A DNA stretch of 64,000 nucleotides from Chitinimonas prasina (lineage in GTDB: Bacteria; Pseudomonadota; Gammaproteobacteria; Burkholderiales; Chitinimonadaceae), in the NCBI RefSeq assembly GCF_030160395.1, contig NZ_BSOG01000001.1:834117-898116 (forward strand), in the 5' to 3' direction. Of this stretch, positions 1-9,495 are shown in pieces. A program made the position numbers and the translations under genes. The notes under the pieces were generated by a model. It searched no databases and had not been told where the DNA came from. It was given only the letters and a program-made list of their open reading frames with translations. Within the stretch, counting starts at the first letter, position 1. Each line of letters opens with the position of its first letter.

Positions 1-171
1 CAGGCGGGTGCCCACCAATGCCACCAGGCCCACCACCATCAGGATGTTCAGCGCCAGCAGCGGCTCATAGTAGCGGCCGAACACGGTGGAGTTGCCGATG
101 GAGGTGGCCAGCATGAACAGCAGGATCACTGCCAAGGAACCCAGCAGAATGAGGGTATTACGCATGGGCAT
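1..171 (-). CDS. NtrY-like sensor histidine kinase, N-terminal fragment (cut by window edge)
   Basis: Only the first 57 codons are present; the gene runs off the left edge. They encode a hydrophobic N-terminus with two likely membrane segments (residues about 5-25 and 38-55) separated by a short loop, as expected at the start of a membrane sensor kinase. The start at 171 lies 2 bases after the stop of the DUF4390 gene, with a GAGG about 10 bases upstream inside that gene; a second in-frame ATG is at 165. The NtrY assignment rests mainly on context: in Neisseria and Chromobacterium the ntrY/ntrX pair lies just beyond DUF4390-rsmB-fmt-def. No catalytic domain is visible here, so the name is inference. 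Confidence 0.55.
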   Translation of the reverse strand, partial: MPMRNTLILLGSLAVILLFMLATSIGNSTVFGRYYEPLLALNILMVVGLVALVGTRL

Positions 172-173
172 GG

Positions 174-776
174 CTATTGGGCCTCTTCGAACTCGACTGT
201 AGTCTGCTCGGAGTTCAGCTTCCACTCGGCATCGCCCAGCAAACCCAGTTGCAGGGGCTTGGGCAGCTTGTCGGTATCCAGCCGCATGGTCAGGTGGCCG
301 GCAAAACGGCTGTCGAGCTTCTTGGTCACCGACCCGCGCTCAGCCACCATCCAGTCGCGCACCACGCCCAGGCTGCGCAAGGCGCCATCCAGGGTATCGT
401 AGCTGCGGTAGAGCGTGCCCACACCCACCCGGTAGCTACGGGTGAGGCCGTGGTATGACAGGCGATATTCAATGCGCGCGGTAGGGTCAAACCAATCGGC
501 TACCCGCCGCCAGGCCCAGTACCAGCGGGGCTTGGTGAGCGTGAACTCGACCGCAAAGGTTAGCGGCACCCCGGATAACAAGGCATTTTCATGCATGGCA
601 TCGAGGCTGACCAGGAAGCGGGCATCAATGCTAAGCCGCCCGTCCTGCTCCACCCCATGATAGGACTCCAGCGCGATGCCACCGGCCCATAGCGGCAGGC
701 AGCACAACAGGGCACAAAGCTGCAGCAGCAGGCGCTGTATGTTAGTCCTTGGCAAGCAGGGTGTAGAAAAAGCCAT
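174..776 (-). CDS. DUF4390 family exported protein
   Basis: About 190-200 residues beginning with a signal-like hydrophobic segment ending near WAGG, then a soluble beta-rich domain. It matches my memory of the DUF4390 family that sits between rsmB and ntrY in Neisseriales; no biochemical role is known to me. The longest frame starts at 776 and overlaps the rsmB stop by 35 bases. A TTG at 755 (reading Pro-Arg-Thr-Asn next) would shorten the overlap and leave a cleaner signal peptide, so the start is uncertain. It is probably co-transcribed with rsmB upstream and the kinase downstream, which suggests an envelope function linked to the NtrYX sensor, but that is inference. Confidence 0.75.
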   Translation of the reverse strand: MAFSTPCLPRTNIQRLLLQLCALLCCLPLWAGGIALESYHGVEQDGRLSIDARFLVSLDAMHENALLSGVPLTFAVEFTLTKPRWYWAWRRVADWFDPTARIEYRLSYHGLTRSYRVGVGTLYRSYDTLDGALRSLGVVRDWMVAERGSVTKKLDSRFAGHLTMRLDTDKLPKPLQLGLLGDAEWKLNSEQTTVEFEEAQ

Positions 777-2013
777 CGTGGCGTTCGTTAGGCAGCAGTT
801 GCCCGCTTTCCGGCATACCTGGTAGCAGGGACAGCCGCCGTGCGTCGGGGTGGCGCGTCAGGAAATCAGCGACATGTTGTTCGTTTTCCTGCGGAAACAC
901 CGAGCAGGTTACATAAAGCAGTTTACCACCCGGTTTGAGACATCCCCATAAAGCTTCCAGCATGGCGGCCTGCTGCGTGGCGAATTGCGCAAAATCGTCG
1001 GGCCGACGCAGCCATTTGATGTCGGCATGGCGCCTTGCCACCCCCGAGGCCGAACACGGCACATCGGCCAGGATGCGGTCAAACTGCTGGCCGTCCCACC
1101 ACCCGGCAGGCTGGGCCGCATCGCCCACCACCAGCCTTGCCTTGAGGCCCAGCCGGTCGAGGTTGGACTGCACCCGCTTGAGCCTGGCCTCATCAACATC
1201 CAGCCCCGTCAGGTCCAGCGCAGCCAGCTCCAGCAGATGACCAGTCTTGCCCCCGGGGGCACAACAGGCGTCGAGCACCCGCATGCCATCGGCCACATCC
1301 AGCAGGGGAGCGGCCCACTGCGCGCCAATATCCTGCACCGAGCATACGCCCTCGAAGAAACCTGGCAACTTGTCGACCGGCACCGGCTCCTGCAGGCGTA
1401 TGCCTGCCTCGCCATCCCCCTCTGCAGCCATGCCCGCAGCCCGCAGGCTGGCCAGATAGGTATCGCGCTGCTGCTGCCGGCGATTGACCCGCAAGCTCAT
1501 CGGCGGATGCAGGTTGTTGGCTGTCAGCACCGCCTGCCAATCCTGCGGATAGGCTGTACGCATGGCCGCCACCCACCATGCCGGATGGTTCCAGCGGGCC
1601 TTGTCATCCTGGCCAGCAGCGGCCAGCAAGGCGTCCTTCTGCCGCAGGAAGTTGCGCAGCACGGCATTGACCATGCCCTTGGCGTAGCCCCCATTGAGCT
1701 GGGTAGCCACCTTGACGGCATGATCCACCACCGCGTGGGGGGCGCTACGGCCCCAAGCCAGTTGGCTGATGCCGGTTGCCAGCAGGGCACGGACGGCAGG
1801 GTCGGTATCCGGCCGCTTGAGCAAGCGCCCCAGTACAAAATCCACCTCGCCGTAATGGCGCAGGGTGGTGTAGGCGATATCCTGGATGGCCGCACGCTGG
1901 CGCGGCTCCAGTTCGGGGCTGCGCTGGTGCTGGCGGGCCAGCACATCGGTCAGGTTGCGGCCGGCCAGGACGGCGGCAACCGCCTCGCTGGCCAGGCGTT
2001 GAGTCAGGAACAT
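742..2013 (-). CDS. rsmB: 16S rRNA (cytosine-967-C5)-methyltransferase RsmB
   Basis: This 423-residue protein methylates C967 of 16S rRNA with S-adenosylmethionine. The first 135 or so residues form a NusB-like RNA-binding domain. The methyltransferase follows, with SAM motif I (DACCAPGGKTGHLLEL), motif IV (ADVPCSASGV) and the second catalytic-cysteine motif (YVTCSVFPQENE). Both cysteines of the RsmB mechanism are present and the length is normal for the family. It lies 59 bases downstream of fmt on the same strand, in the def-fmt-rsmB order common in bacteria, and its 3' end overlaps the DUF4390 gene. Confidence 0.96.
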   Translation of the reverse strand: MFLTQRLASEAVAAVLAGRNLTDVLARQHQRSPELEPRQRAAIQDIAYTTLRHYGEVDFVLGRLLKRPDTDPAVRALLATGISQLAWGRSAPHAVVDHAVKVATQLNGGYAKGMVNAVLRNFLRQKDALLAAAGQDDKARWNHPAWWVAAMRTAYPQDWQAVLTANNLHPPMSLRVNRRQQQRDTYLASLRAAGMAAEGDGEAGIRLQEPVPVDKLPGFFEGVCSVQDIGAQWAAPLLDVADGMRVLDACCAPGGKTGHLLELAALDLTGLDVDEARLKRVQSNLDRLGLKARLVVGDAAQPAGWWDGQQFDRILADVPCSASGVARRHADIKWLRRPDDFAQFATQQAAMLEALWGCLKPGGKLLYVTCSVFPQENEQHVADFLTRHPDARRLSLLPGMPESGQLLPNERHDGFFYTLLAKD

Positions 2014-2072
2014 GGCAAGGCTTCTATGAGTAAGGTGATGCAGTAACGATCAAACGGCGCCGAGCACGGGCA

Positions 2073-2996
2073 TCAGCCCAGCACATCGCCGACGGCCAGC
2101 TTGCCCGCCGCCAGGAAATCCCGCACCGGCAGACGCTTGCCGCCAGGACGCTGCAATTCCGTCAGACACAACACGCCCTGTCCGGTGGCGACCCGCACAC
2201 CGTCGGCACCTATCTGCAGCACCGTGCCGGGTACACCGCCACCCGCTTCTGCCTGGGCAGCCCAGCATTTGATCAGTTCCTCGCCGTGGCGGGCGGTGGT
2301 GCCGGGGAAGGGATCGAAGGCCCGCACGCGGCGGGCCAGCAGTTCGGCCGGCTGCTGCCAATCCAGCGCGGCTTCCTCCTTGCGTATCTTCTCGGCATAG
2401 GTCACGCCTTCTACCGGTTGCGGTACCACCGCCGCCTGCAGTGCGGGCAGGTCGACCAGGGACGCGACGATGGCCTCAGCACCGCAAACTGCCAGTTTGT
2501 CATGCAGGCTACGGGTGGTATCGGTGGCTGTGATCGCAACTGGGTGGCAACTGAGCATGCCACCGGTGTCGAGACCGGCATCCATCTGCATGATGGTAAT
2601 GCCGGTAAGCGAATCACCCGCTTCGATGGCTCGCTGTATGGGGGCTGCGCCGCGCCAGCGCGGCAGCAGCGAACCATGGATGTTGAGGCAACCCAGCCTG
2701 GGCATATCCAGCACCACCTGCGGCAGGATGATGCCGTAGGCCGCAACCACCATGACATCGGCCGCCATCGCCGCCACCGGCGCCTGCTGCTCGGCAGTAC
2801 GCAGCTTCTCGGGTTGATAGACCGGCAAGCCATAGCGCTCGGCCAACTGCTTGACCGGCGAAGCCAGCAATTTCATACCTCTTCCAGCCGGCCTGTCAGG
2901 CTGTGTCAATACCAGCACGATCTCGTGGCCGGCATCGATCAGGGCCTGCATGGCGGTAGCGGCAAATTCAGGTGTGCCGGCAAAAATCAGCTTCAT
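2073..2996 (-). CDS. fmt: Methionyl-tRNA formyltransferase
   Basis: Formylates the amino group of initiator Met-tRNA using 10-formyl-tetrahydrofolate. The protein starts [12 protein letters not shown], the canonical Fmt N-terminus, so the ATG at 2996 is chosen although the frame stays open further upstream. The catalytic segment [20 protein letters not shown] contains the Asn and His of the active site, and the Asp follows in [11 protein letters not shown]. The C-terminal OB-like tRNA-binding domain is intact and the length of 307 residues is typical. It works with peptide deformylase, encoded about 190 bases upstream on the same strand. Confidence 0.97.
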   Translation of the reverse strand: MKLIFAGTPEFAATAMQALIDAGHEIVLVLTQPDRPAGRGMKLLASPVKQLAERYGLPVYQPEKLRTAEQQAPVAAMAADVMVVAAYGIILPQVVLDMPRLGCLNIHGSLLPRWRGAAPIQRAIEAGDSLTGITIMQMDAGLDTGGMLSCHPVAITATDTTRSLHDKLAVCGAEAIVASLVDLPALQAAVVPQPVEGVTYAEKIRKEEAALDWQQPAELLARRVRAFDPFPGTTARHGEELIKCWAAQAEAGGGVPGTVLQIGADGVRVATGQGVLCLTELQRPGGKRLPVRDFLAAGKLAVGDVLG

Positions 2997-3189
2997 CGGT
3001 TCTACTCTATCTGCAGGCGCAGATGACAAGGTGCCAGGGCAATGTGGCGCGCAACGCACGGCGCCCTGGCCAGGAGAGAAAATGCCCATGTCGGCCAGCA
3101 TGACACTAGGCCAAGCCATCGCAGGGCTGCACAAATACCACACAGCCAAAACCGGCAAGGGCGCCTAATACTGCGCTTGCCAGATCGCT

Positions 3190-3693
3190 TTAGAGTGTCT
3201 TGCGCTGGTTCTTTTTCAGGCGCGACAAAATGCGGGTTTGCTTCAGACGGGAGAGTTTTTCCACAAAAACCCTACCCTCCAGATGATCCATTTCATGCTG
3301 TATGCAGATAGCCAACAGGCCCTCTGCTTCCAGCTTGAAGGGCTTGCCATCGCGGTCCAGCGCCTCGACCACCACATGCTCGGCCCGCTCCACCTCTTCA
3401 TAGATACCGGGCACCGACAGGCAGCCTTCTTCAAAAACCGTGTAGCCATCGGCACTGACTATGCGAGGGTTGATCAAAGCCAGCAAACCGCTTTTATCCT
3501 CGCTCACATCAATGACCACCACCCGTTTATGCACGTCCACCTGGGTGGCCGCCAGGCCGATACCAGGGGCTTCGTACATGGTCTCGGCCATGTCATCGAT
3601 TAATCGACGAATATCGTCGTCGACTTTTTCAACCGGCGTTGCAACCTTATGCAAACGCGCGTCCGGATAATGCAGGATATTCAGGATCGCCAT
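3190..3693 (-). CDS. def: Peptide deformylase
   Basis: Removes the formyl group from nascent proteins; a metal-dependent hydrolase of 167 residues. All three signature motifs are present: GIGLAATQ (motif 1), EEGCLSVPG with the metal-binding Cys (motif 2) and QHEMDHLEG with the two metal His and the catalytic Glu (motif 3). The N-terminus ([11 protein letters not shown]) is typical and fixes the start at 3693. It is divergent from the LysM gene across 132 bases that must hold promoters for both, and it precedes fmt. Confidence 0.97.
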   Translation of the reverse strand: MAILNILHYPDARLHKVATPVEKVDDDIRRLIDDMAETMYEAPGIGLAATQVDVHKRVVVIDVSEDKSGLLALINPRIVSADGYTVFEEGCLSVPGIYEEVERAEHVVVEALDRDGKPFKLEAEGLLAICIQHEMDHLEGRVFVEKLSRLKQTRILSRLKKNQRKTL

Positions 3694-3825
3694 ATTTTCT
3701 TGCTAGCCTATCTATTTGGATGCAGAATTTGAGCAATTGGTTTTAAATGACCTTAGCATATACTTAGTGGCATTATGCCACGTTGCCATCAGCGTCCAGG
3801 CCCCGACCAAACAAGGAAGCCAGTC

Positions 3826-4899
3826 ATGCGCCCGTCCAGTATCCGCGCCAAACTCATTTCCCGTATCGCTCCAGCCGTCATTATAACGCTGGCAGCGATC
3901 TTGCCGGCTGCGGCCGATGAGCTGACCCTGCAGGAAAATGCCCCAGACCGCTATGTCGTGGTCAAGGGCGATACCCTCTGGGACATCTCCGGGAAGTTTC
4001 TCAAACACCCTTGGAAGTGGCCAGAAATCTGGAACATGAACAAGGACGAAATCAAGGATCCGCACTGGATTTACCCCGGTGACGTGATCGTGCTCGACAT
4101 GAGCAGCGGCAACCCGCGCCTGCGCCTGCTTGGCAACGACGCCAATGATGCCCGGCGCAGCCGCGACAAGCTGAACCCCAAGGTGCGGGTCACCCAGTTC
4201 GACAATATGTCGTCGCCCCCCATCCCCACTAGCGCCATTGTGCCCTTCCTGACCCAGCCGCTGGTGGTCGAGGAAAGCGAGTTCCTGCAAGCGCCCCGCA
4301 TTGCGCAGAACGCGGATGACCGCGTTACCCTGACCATGGGCGACACGGCCTATGCCGTCGGCGTTACCGGCAACCCTGGCGACCAGTGGCAGGTATTCAA
4401 CGGCGGCAAGCTGTTGCGCGACCCCGACACCAAGGAAGTACTAGGCTACGAAGTGCTGTATGTGGGCGATGCCGTGACGCGCCAGGTGGCTGACGTCAGC
4501 ACCATCAGCATCACCAAGGTCGCCAGGGAACTGGCGCTTGGCGATCGACTGATCCCCAAGCCACGCATGGCCTACCCCAACTACGTGCCGCATATCCCTA
4601 CTCGCGATGTGGAGGGCAAGATCATCTCCACCGTCGGTGGTGTGAATGATGCCGGCCCATATACCACGGTGGTGATCAACCGTGGCGAACGTGACGGCCT
4701 GGAGCTGGGCCACGTACTCAATGCCTACAAGGCACCACGCCCGATCAAGGCCGCCAGCAAGGCCGAGAAGGGCATGATGACCCCTGCGGAACGCAATGGT
4801 TATGTCTTTATCTATCGTGTCTTCCCCAAGGTGTCGTACGGCTTGGCCCTGAACGGCACCCGTCCGCTTAACCTGCTGGACGTGGTGCGCAAGCCCTGA
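3826..4899 (+). CDS. LysM-domain exported protein
   Basis: A protein of 357 residues with an N-terminal signal peptide (hydrophobic stretch ending in PAAADEL), then one LysM peptidoglycan-binding module near residues 40-95 (VVVKGDTLWDISGKF through PGDVIVLD). The remaining 250 or so residues are a conserved but unnamed domain. The ATG at 3826 is preceded by AAGGAAG; the upstream in-frame ATG at 3775 would add a non-signal tail and is rejected. The gene always sits next to def/dprA in Neisseriales in my memory (NMB0109 type). It probably acts at the cell wall in the periplasm. A strong hairpin terminator follows 34 bases after the stop. Confidence 0.88.
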   Translation: MRPSSIRAKLISRIAPAVIITLAAILPAAADELTLQENAPDRYVVVKGDTLWDISGKFLKHPWKWPEIWNMNKDEIKDPHWIYPGDVIVLDMSSGNPRLRLLGNDANDARRSRDKLNPKVRVTQFDNMSSPPIPTSAIVPFLTQPLVVEESEFLQAPRIAQNADDRVTLTMGDTAYAVGVTGNPGDQWQVFNGGKLLRDPDTKEVLGYEVLYVGDAVTRQVADVSTISITKVARELALGDRLIPKPRMAYPNYVPHIPTRDVEGKIISTVGGVNDAGPYTTVVINRGERDGLELGHVLNAYKAPRPIKAASKAEKGMMTPAERNGYVFIYRVFPKVSYGLALNGTRPLNLLDVVRKP

Positions 4900-4924
4900 T
4901 CCTGTAGTTTTGCGGCAAAGCCGG

Positions 4925-4960
4925 ACAACATGGCGCGACCTAATCGGTCGCGCTGTTGTT
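4925..4960 (+). terminator. Rho-independent-like terminator after the LysM gene
   Basis: An 8-bp perfect stem (GCGCGACC at 4933-4940 pairing with GGTCGCGC at 4946-4953) with a TAATC loop. The flanking ACAACA/TGTTGT can extend the stem, and TGTTGTTTGTG follows. Its position 34 bases past the LysM stop also argues that the reading frame upstream of 5059 is not part of dprA. Confidence 0.7.
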
Positions 4961-5058
4961 TGTGCCCAAGCAGATCGCTGGCGCCAGGCAGGCGCCATGC
5001 TGCGATACCAATGCAGTACGACGGCACGAGACAGTGCCGCGACGCCGGGGAGGCGACC

Positions 5059-6153
5059 ATGCGGGACACCGATAGCGAAGACTGGTTACGGCTCAGCCTG
5101 ACGCCCGGCATGGGCCCGGCGCATACCTGCCGGCTGCTGGCCGCCTTTGGCACGCCTGCCCAGGTGTTGGCCGCCAGCCAGGCCAGCCTGGCGCGGCATG
5201 TGCCCGACAAGCTGGCACAGGCGCTGAAGCAGGGGCCAGACCCTGAGCAACTGGCCCGCTCGCTGGCCTGGCTCGACACCCCCGAAAACCGCCTGCTGAC
5301 CCTGGCCGACAGCGACTATCCGTCCAGCCTGCTGGAAATCAGCGATCCGCCTCCCGTGCTGTATGCCAAGGGCCAGGTCGGGCTGCTGGGCAGCGCCAGC
5401 CTGGGCGTGGTGGGCAGCCGCAATGCCACCCCCCAGGGCGTGCAGAACGCCGAAGCTTTCAGCCGTGACCTCTCGCAACGCGGCTGGTGCATCGTCTCGG
5501 GCCTGGCCCTGGGCATCGACACCGCCGCCCATCGTGGCGGGCTCAGCGGCCCCGGCAGCACCATCGCTGTGGTCGGCACCGGGCTGGATATCGTCTACCC
5601 TGCCCGCAACCATGCGCTGGCACACCAGATCGCAGCGGAGGGCCTCATCCTCTCCGAGTTCGCGCTGGGCACGCCTGGCCGTGCAGGCAACTTCCCCCGC
5701 CGCAACCGCATCATCTCGGGCCTGGCCCGTGGCGTGCTGGTAGTGGAGGCCGCCTTGCAGAGTGGTTCTTTGATTACCGCCCGGGAAGCCGCCGAACAGG
5801 GGCGCGAAGTGTTCGCCATTCCCGGCTCCATCCATTCGACCTTATCCAAGGGCTGCCATCAGCTGATCAAGCACGGCGCCAAGCTGGTGGAAACCGCTGC
5901 CGACATCCTGGAAGAGCTGGGGGCCGCGCCGGAACCCGCTGTTTTACGACCAACGGCAAAAAACCCGGTAGCACCGGCCGATGCGGCAGAAGCCAGCTTG
6001 CTGGCGGCTTTGGGCCATGATCCCCTCGATATTGACAGCCTGGTTACGCGCGCCAACTTGACGCCCGACCGGGTCTACGCGATGCTGTTGACGCTGGAGT
6101 TGACAGGACAGGTCGCCAAACTACCCGGAGGCCGCTATCAACGCTTGGCCTGA
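5059..6153 (+). CDS. dprA: DNA-processing protein DprA
   Basis: DprA loads RecA onto incoming single-stranded DNA during natural transformation. The protein has 364 residues. The Rossmann-fold core carries VGSRNATPQG, SGLALGIDTAAHRGG, GTGLDIVYPARN, SEFALG and FPRRNRIISGLA, then VVEAALQSGSLITA and VFAIPG. A C-terminal winged-helix region (DLM-like, residues about 305-364) is present. The ATG at 5059 has GGGGAGG just upstream and starts shortly before the conserved SLTPGMGP segment. The more upstream frame start at 4930 falls inside a terminator hairpin. It forms a probable operon with smg, 34 bases downstream. Confidence 0.96.
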   Translation: MRDTDSEDWLRLSLTPGMGPAHTCRLLAAFGTPAQVLAASQASLARHVPDKLAQALKQGPDPEQLARSLAWLDTPENRLLTLADSDYPSSLLEISDPPPVLYAKGQVGLLGSASLGVVGSRNATPQGVQNAEAFSRDLSQRGWCIVSGLALGIDTAAHRGGLSGPGSTIAVVGTGLDIVYPARNHALAHQIAAEGLILSEFALGTPGRAGNFPRRNRIISGLARGVLVVEAALQSGSLITAREAAEQGREVFAIPGSIHSTLSKGCHQLIKHGAKLVETAADILEELGAAPEPAVLRPTAKNPVAPADAAEASLLAALGHDPLDIDSLVTRANLTPDRVYAMLLTLELTGQVAKLPGGRYQRLA

Positions 6154-6187
6154 ATGTAACCGTTACCCGCAATACCAGAGGTCTCCC

Positions 6188-6649
6188 GTGTTCGACGTAC
6201 TCGCCTTTCTCTTCGAACAATATTTCTCGCTGGACAACTGCCCGGACCGCAGCACCTTGGCCAAACAGTTGTCGGCTGCGGGCTTTGACGACGAGGAAAT
6301 TGGTGAGGCACTGGACTGGCTGAGCGAGTTCGATGAACTCGACAATGCCCCCTATGCCTTGCTTGATGAACGCAGCATCGCCATGGCACGCGTGCTGCAC
6401 CCCAGGGAAGAAAGCCGCCTGACCGTAGAGGCGCAGGCGTTTTTTCACTACCTGTCGAGTTCGGGTGCCCTCAGTGCGGGCAAACGCGAACAGCTGATAG
6501 ACCGGCTGATGCAGAGCAACGCTCAGTCCATCGATGCCGAAGCGGTCAAGCGCGTGGCACTGATGGTGCTCTGGCGGCAGGGCGATGATCTCGCCAATCT
6601 GCTGATTGAAGAGCTGCTATTTGCCGAGTCTGACGGTCAGATGCATTAG
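6188..6649 (+). CDS. smg: Smg family protein (DUF494)
   Basis: A protein of 153 residues with the family's usual start, FDVLAFLFEQYF, and a helical body rich in acidic residues. It begins with GTG at 6188. Smg proteins sit between dprA and topA in many proteobacteria; the molecular role is not established. The gene follows dprA by 34 bases and ends 126 bases before topA. Confidence 0.93.
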   Translation: MFDVLAFLFEQYFSLDNCPDRSTLAKQLSAAGFDDEEIGEALDWLSEFDELDNAPYALLDERSIAMARVLHPREESRLTVEAQAFFHYLSSSGALSAGKREQLIDRLMQSNAQSIDAEAVKRVALMVLWRQGDDLANLLIEELLFAESDGQMH

Positions 6650-6775
6650 TCCAATGCGCTAGCAGGATTGGCTTTTCCTGCTGCCGCACCTACATTACCC
6701 CTAGATATCGCGTTGCAGCCCGCTTGCCAAGCCGGGCTGTACGCACTCCAACTCACCGCCTCTTGCGGAGCCCGC

Positions 6776-9079
6776 ATGGCTGATAATCTGTTGATCGTCG
6801 AATCGCCCTCCAAGGCGAAAACGCTGAAGAAGTACCTCGGTAGCGATTTTGAAATCCTGGCGTCGTACGGCCATGTCCGCGGCCTGGTTCGCAAGGATGG
6901 CTCGGTCGATGTGGACCATGGCTTTGCCATGAAGTACCAGGTCATCGCCAAGAACGCCAAGCACGTGGACGCCATCGTCACCGCAGCCAAAGCCGCCAAG
7001 AACGTCTATCTGGCAACTGACCCGGACCGCGAAGGCGAGGCTATCTCCTGGCACCTGTTGGAGATACTCAACGGCAAGAAGGCCCTGGACAAGAAACTGG
7101 TGAAGCGCGTGGTGTTCCACGAAATCACCGAAACCGCCGTCAAGGCCGCCGTGGCCAACCCGCGTGATGTGGACAGCCACCTGGTGAATGCCCAGCAGGC
7201 ACGCAGCGCGCTGGACTATCTGGTGGGCTTCAACCTCTCGCCGCTGCTATGGCGCAAGGTTCGTTCCGGCCTCTCTGCCGGCCGCGTGCAGAGTCCGGCC
7301 TTACGCCTGATCTGCGAGCGAGAGAACGAGATACGGGCGTTTACTGCCCAGGAATACTGGTCGGTCCATCTGGACAGCCACAAGGGCAAGACCAAGTTCG
7401 GTGCACGCCTGCACGAATGGCGCGGCAAGAAGCTCGAACAGTTCGATGTGCCGGACGAGGCCACCCAGGCCGAGATACTGGCCGCACTGGCGGGCAAGCC
7501 GGCCAGCGTCAGCAATGTGGAAAAGAAGCGCAAGAGCCGCAACCCCACGGCGCCCTTCACCACCTCCACCATGCAGCAGGAGGCAGTGCGCAAGCTGGGC
7601 ATGACTACCGACCGCACCATGCGCACGGCCCAGCAGTTGTATGAGGGTATTGCTCTGGGTGACGGCACCGCCGGTCTGATTACCTATATGCGTACCGACT
7701 CGGTGGCCCTGGCCAACGAAGCAGTGGCCGAGATACGCGAGTACATAGGCAGCCAGTTCGATGCCGAGTCGCTACCGGCCAGCCCGGTGGTCTACAAGAA
7801 CAAGTCCAAGAATGCCCAGGAGGCCCATGAAGCCATACGGCCGACCTCCATCCTGCGCACGCCTGCCTCGGTCAAGGCTTATCTGTCAGCCGAGCAGTTC
7901 AAGCTGTATGAAATGATCTGGAAGCGCACCCTGGCCAGCCAGATGTCGCCGGCCAAGTTCGATACCACCAGCGTGGATATCGCCATGGGTGAGGCCATCT
8001 TCCGCGCCAGCGGCCAGGTGCTGGTGTTTGCCGGCTTCCTTGCCGTCTACGAGGAAGACGTGGATGACGCTGAGGATGAGGACAACGCCAAGCTGCCGGT
8101 ACTGGAAGCCGGTGAAGACCTGCCGGTAGACAAGCTCTACGGCGAGCAGCACTTTACCCAGCCACCGCCCCGTTACTCGGAAGCCTCGCTGGTGAAGGCG
8201 CTGGAAGAGTTCGGCATAGGCCGCCCCTCCACCTACGCCTCCATCATCAAGACGCTGAAGGATCGCGAATACGTCAACCTGGACAAGAAACGCTTCCTGC
8301 CGACCGATACCGGCGAGGTGGTGAACAAATTCCTGACCGACCATTTCGGTCAGTACGTCGATTACCAGTTCACCTCCAAGCTCGAAGACAAGCTCGATGA
8401 GATCTCCAACGGCGAGCGTGACTGGATACCAGTGATGGAGGAGTTCTGGACCGGCTTCTCGCAGCAGGTGGAAGAAAAGAAGTCACTCAAGCGCAGCGAA
8501 GTCACGCATGAAGCCCTGGATGAAGCCTGCCCCAAGTGCAGCAAGCAGCTCACCGTGCGGCTGGGCAAACGTGGGCGCTTTGTGGGCTGCACCGGCTACC
8601 CCGAGTGCGACTACACCCGCGACATGAACGAGACGGCCGAGCAGAAGGCCGAGGAGCAGGTGCAGGTCATCGAAGACCGCGTCTGCCCCGATGACGGCGG
8701 TCAGTTGATCGTCAAGTCCGGCCGCTACGGCAAGTTTATCGGCTGCGCCAACTACCCCAAGTGCAAGCATATCGAGCCGCTGGAAAAACCCAAGGACACC
8801 GGCGTCACCTGCCCTGTCTGCAACACCGGCATGCTGATCGAACGCAAGTCGCGCTATGGCAAGCTGTTCTATAGTTGCAATACCTACCCCAAGTGCACCT
8901 ACGCCACCTGGAATCCGCCCATCGCCGAGACTTGCCCCAAGTGCCAGTGGCCGGTGTTGACGCTGAAGACCACCAAGCGGCGCGGCCTGGAAAAAGTCTG
9001 TCCGCAGAAGGAGTGCGGCCATGCCGAGACGGTGATGACACCGGAGCAGCTGGCGGCGCAGGCAGAGAGCAGCGAGTAA
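6776..9079 (+). CDS. topA: DNA topoisomerase I
   Basis: Type IA topoisomerase of 767 residues that relaxes negative supercoils through a 5'-phosphotyrosine. The N-terminal Toprim domain starts MADNLLIVESPSKAKTL, which fixes the ATG at 6776 although the frame is open to 6668. It contains ATDPDREGEAISWHL. The active-site tyrosine lies in ITYMRTDSV, at about residue 304. The C-terminus carries three regular four-Cys zinc modules (pairs CPKC/GCTGYPEC, CPDD/GCANYPKC with one Cys replaced, CPVC/SCNTYPKC) and a final CPKC/CPQKEC unit. The second module begins with a single Cys (VCPDDGG), so it may not bind zinc normally. Confidence 0.97.
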   Translation: MADNLLIVESPSKAKTLKKYLGSDFEILASYGHVRGLVRKDGSVDVDHGFAMKYQVIAKNAKHVDAIVTAAKAAKNVYLATDPDREGEAISWHLLEILNGKKALDKKLVKRVVFHEITETAVKAAVANPRDVDSHLVNAQQARSALDYLVGFNLSPLLWRKVRSGLSAGRVQSPALRLICERENEIRAFTAQEYWSVHLDSHKGKTKFGARLHEWRGKKLEQFDVPDEATQAEILAALAGKPASVSNVEKKRKSRNPTAPFTTSTMQQEAVRKLGMTTDRTMRTAQQLYEGIALGDGTAGLITYMRTDSVALANEAVAEIREYIGSQFDAESLPASPVVYKNKSKNAQEAHEAIRPTSILRTPASVKAYLSAEQFKLYEMIWKRTLASQMSPAKFDTTSVDIAMGEAIFRASGQVLVFAGFLAVYEEDVDDAEDEDNAKLPVLEAGEDLPVDKLYGEQHFTQPPPRYSEASLVKALEEFGIGRPSTYASIIKTLKDREYVNLDKKRFLPTDTGEVVNKFLTDHFGQYVDYQFTSKLEDKLDEISNGERDWIPVMEEFWTGFSQQVEEKKSLKRSEVTHEALDEACPKCSKQLTVRLGKRGRFVGCTGYPECDYTRDMNETAEQKAEEQVQVIEDRVCPDDGGQLIVKSGRYGKFIGCANYPKCKHIEPLEKPKDTGVTCPVCNTGMLIERKSRYGKLFYSCNTYPKCTYATWNPPIAETCPKCQWPVLTLKTTKRRGLEKVCPQKECGHAETVMTPEQLAAQAESSE

Positions 9080-9100
9080 GCGCCTGGTCAGGCCAAGGAG

Positions 9101-9124
9101 GCCCGCCTGTAGGCGGGCTTTTTT
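9101..9124 (+). terminator. Rho-independent terminator of topA
   Basis: Hairpin GCCCGCC-TGTA-GGCGGGC followed directly by TTTTTT, 21 bases after the topA stop. This is a textbook intrinsic terminator. Confidence 0.93.
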
Positions 9125-9495
9125 GCGCTCAGGCGGTGTGCGCCCTTGCAGCCGGCAGCGATGCTCGGCACTGCCATCCGGGCTGGGCAGGTGCCGGTAG
9201 CGACCGGGGCAGGCGTAGCCGATTTAGTCTATGCGGGTAAGGCATGTGGCTGGTCGCGTGGGGCATCAGCCGTGCCGACTGCCTGGACCACCACCGCCAC
9301 CCGCGCAGGCAGCGGCACGAATAGCGAATAAAATCATGGCCTTGGTTTACTCGATGACACCAACACCCATCGCCGGCGACGGAGATAGGCAGCGAACAAG
9401 ACAGGCGGCAAAATAACCGTATGCGCCAGCTGACATGTTGACGTCATTTCGGGAGTAAGATGGCTGTTCGCCCCGCAGAGGGCAGGAGATACCCC
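9125..9495. other. Intergenic stretch between topA and the GGDEF-EAL gene
   Basis: About 370 bases after the topA terminator with no convincing gene; short frames here lack ribosome sites and family features. A TGACGTCA palindrome lies about 55 bases before the next start and may belong to its promoter. I see no clear -35/-10 pair. Confidence 0.5.

Noticed and set aside
985-2046. Long plus-strand open frame opposite rsmB
   Set aside because: It is the GC-rich antisense shadow of rsmB, has no recognisable domain and no ribosome site.
2997-3158. N-terminal extension of Fmt
   Set aside because: The canonical Fmt start MKLIF lies at 2996; the extension has no family match.
4930-5058. Upstream start for DprA
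   Set aside because: It falls inside a terminator hairpin, and the GGGGAGG site and family start point to 5059.
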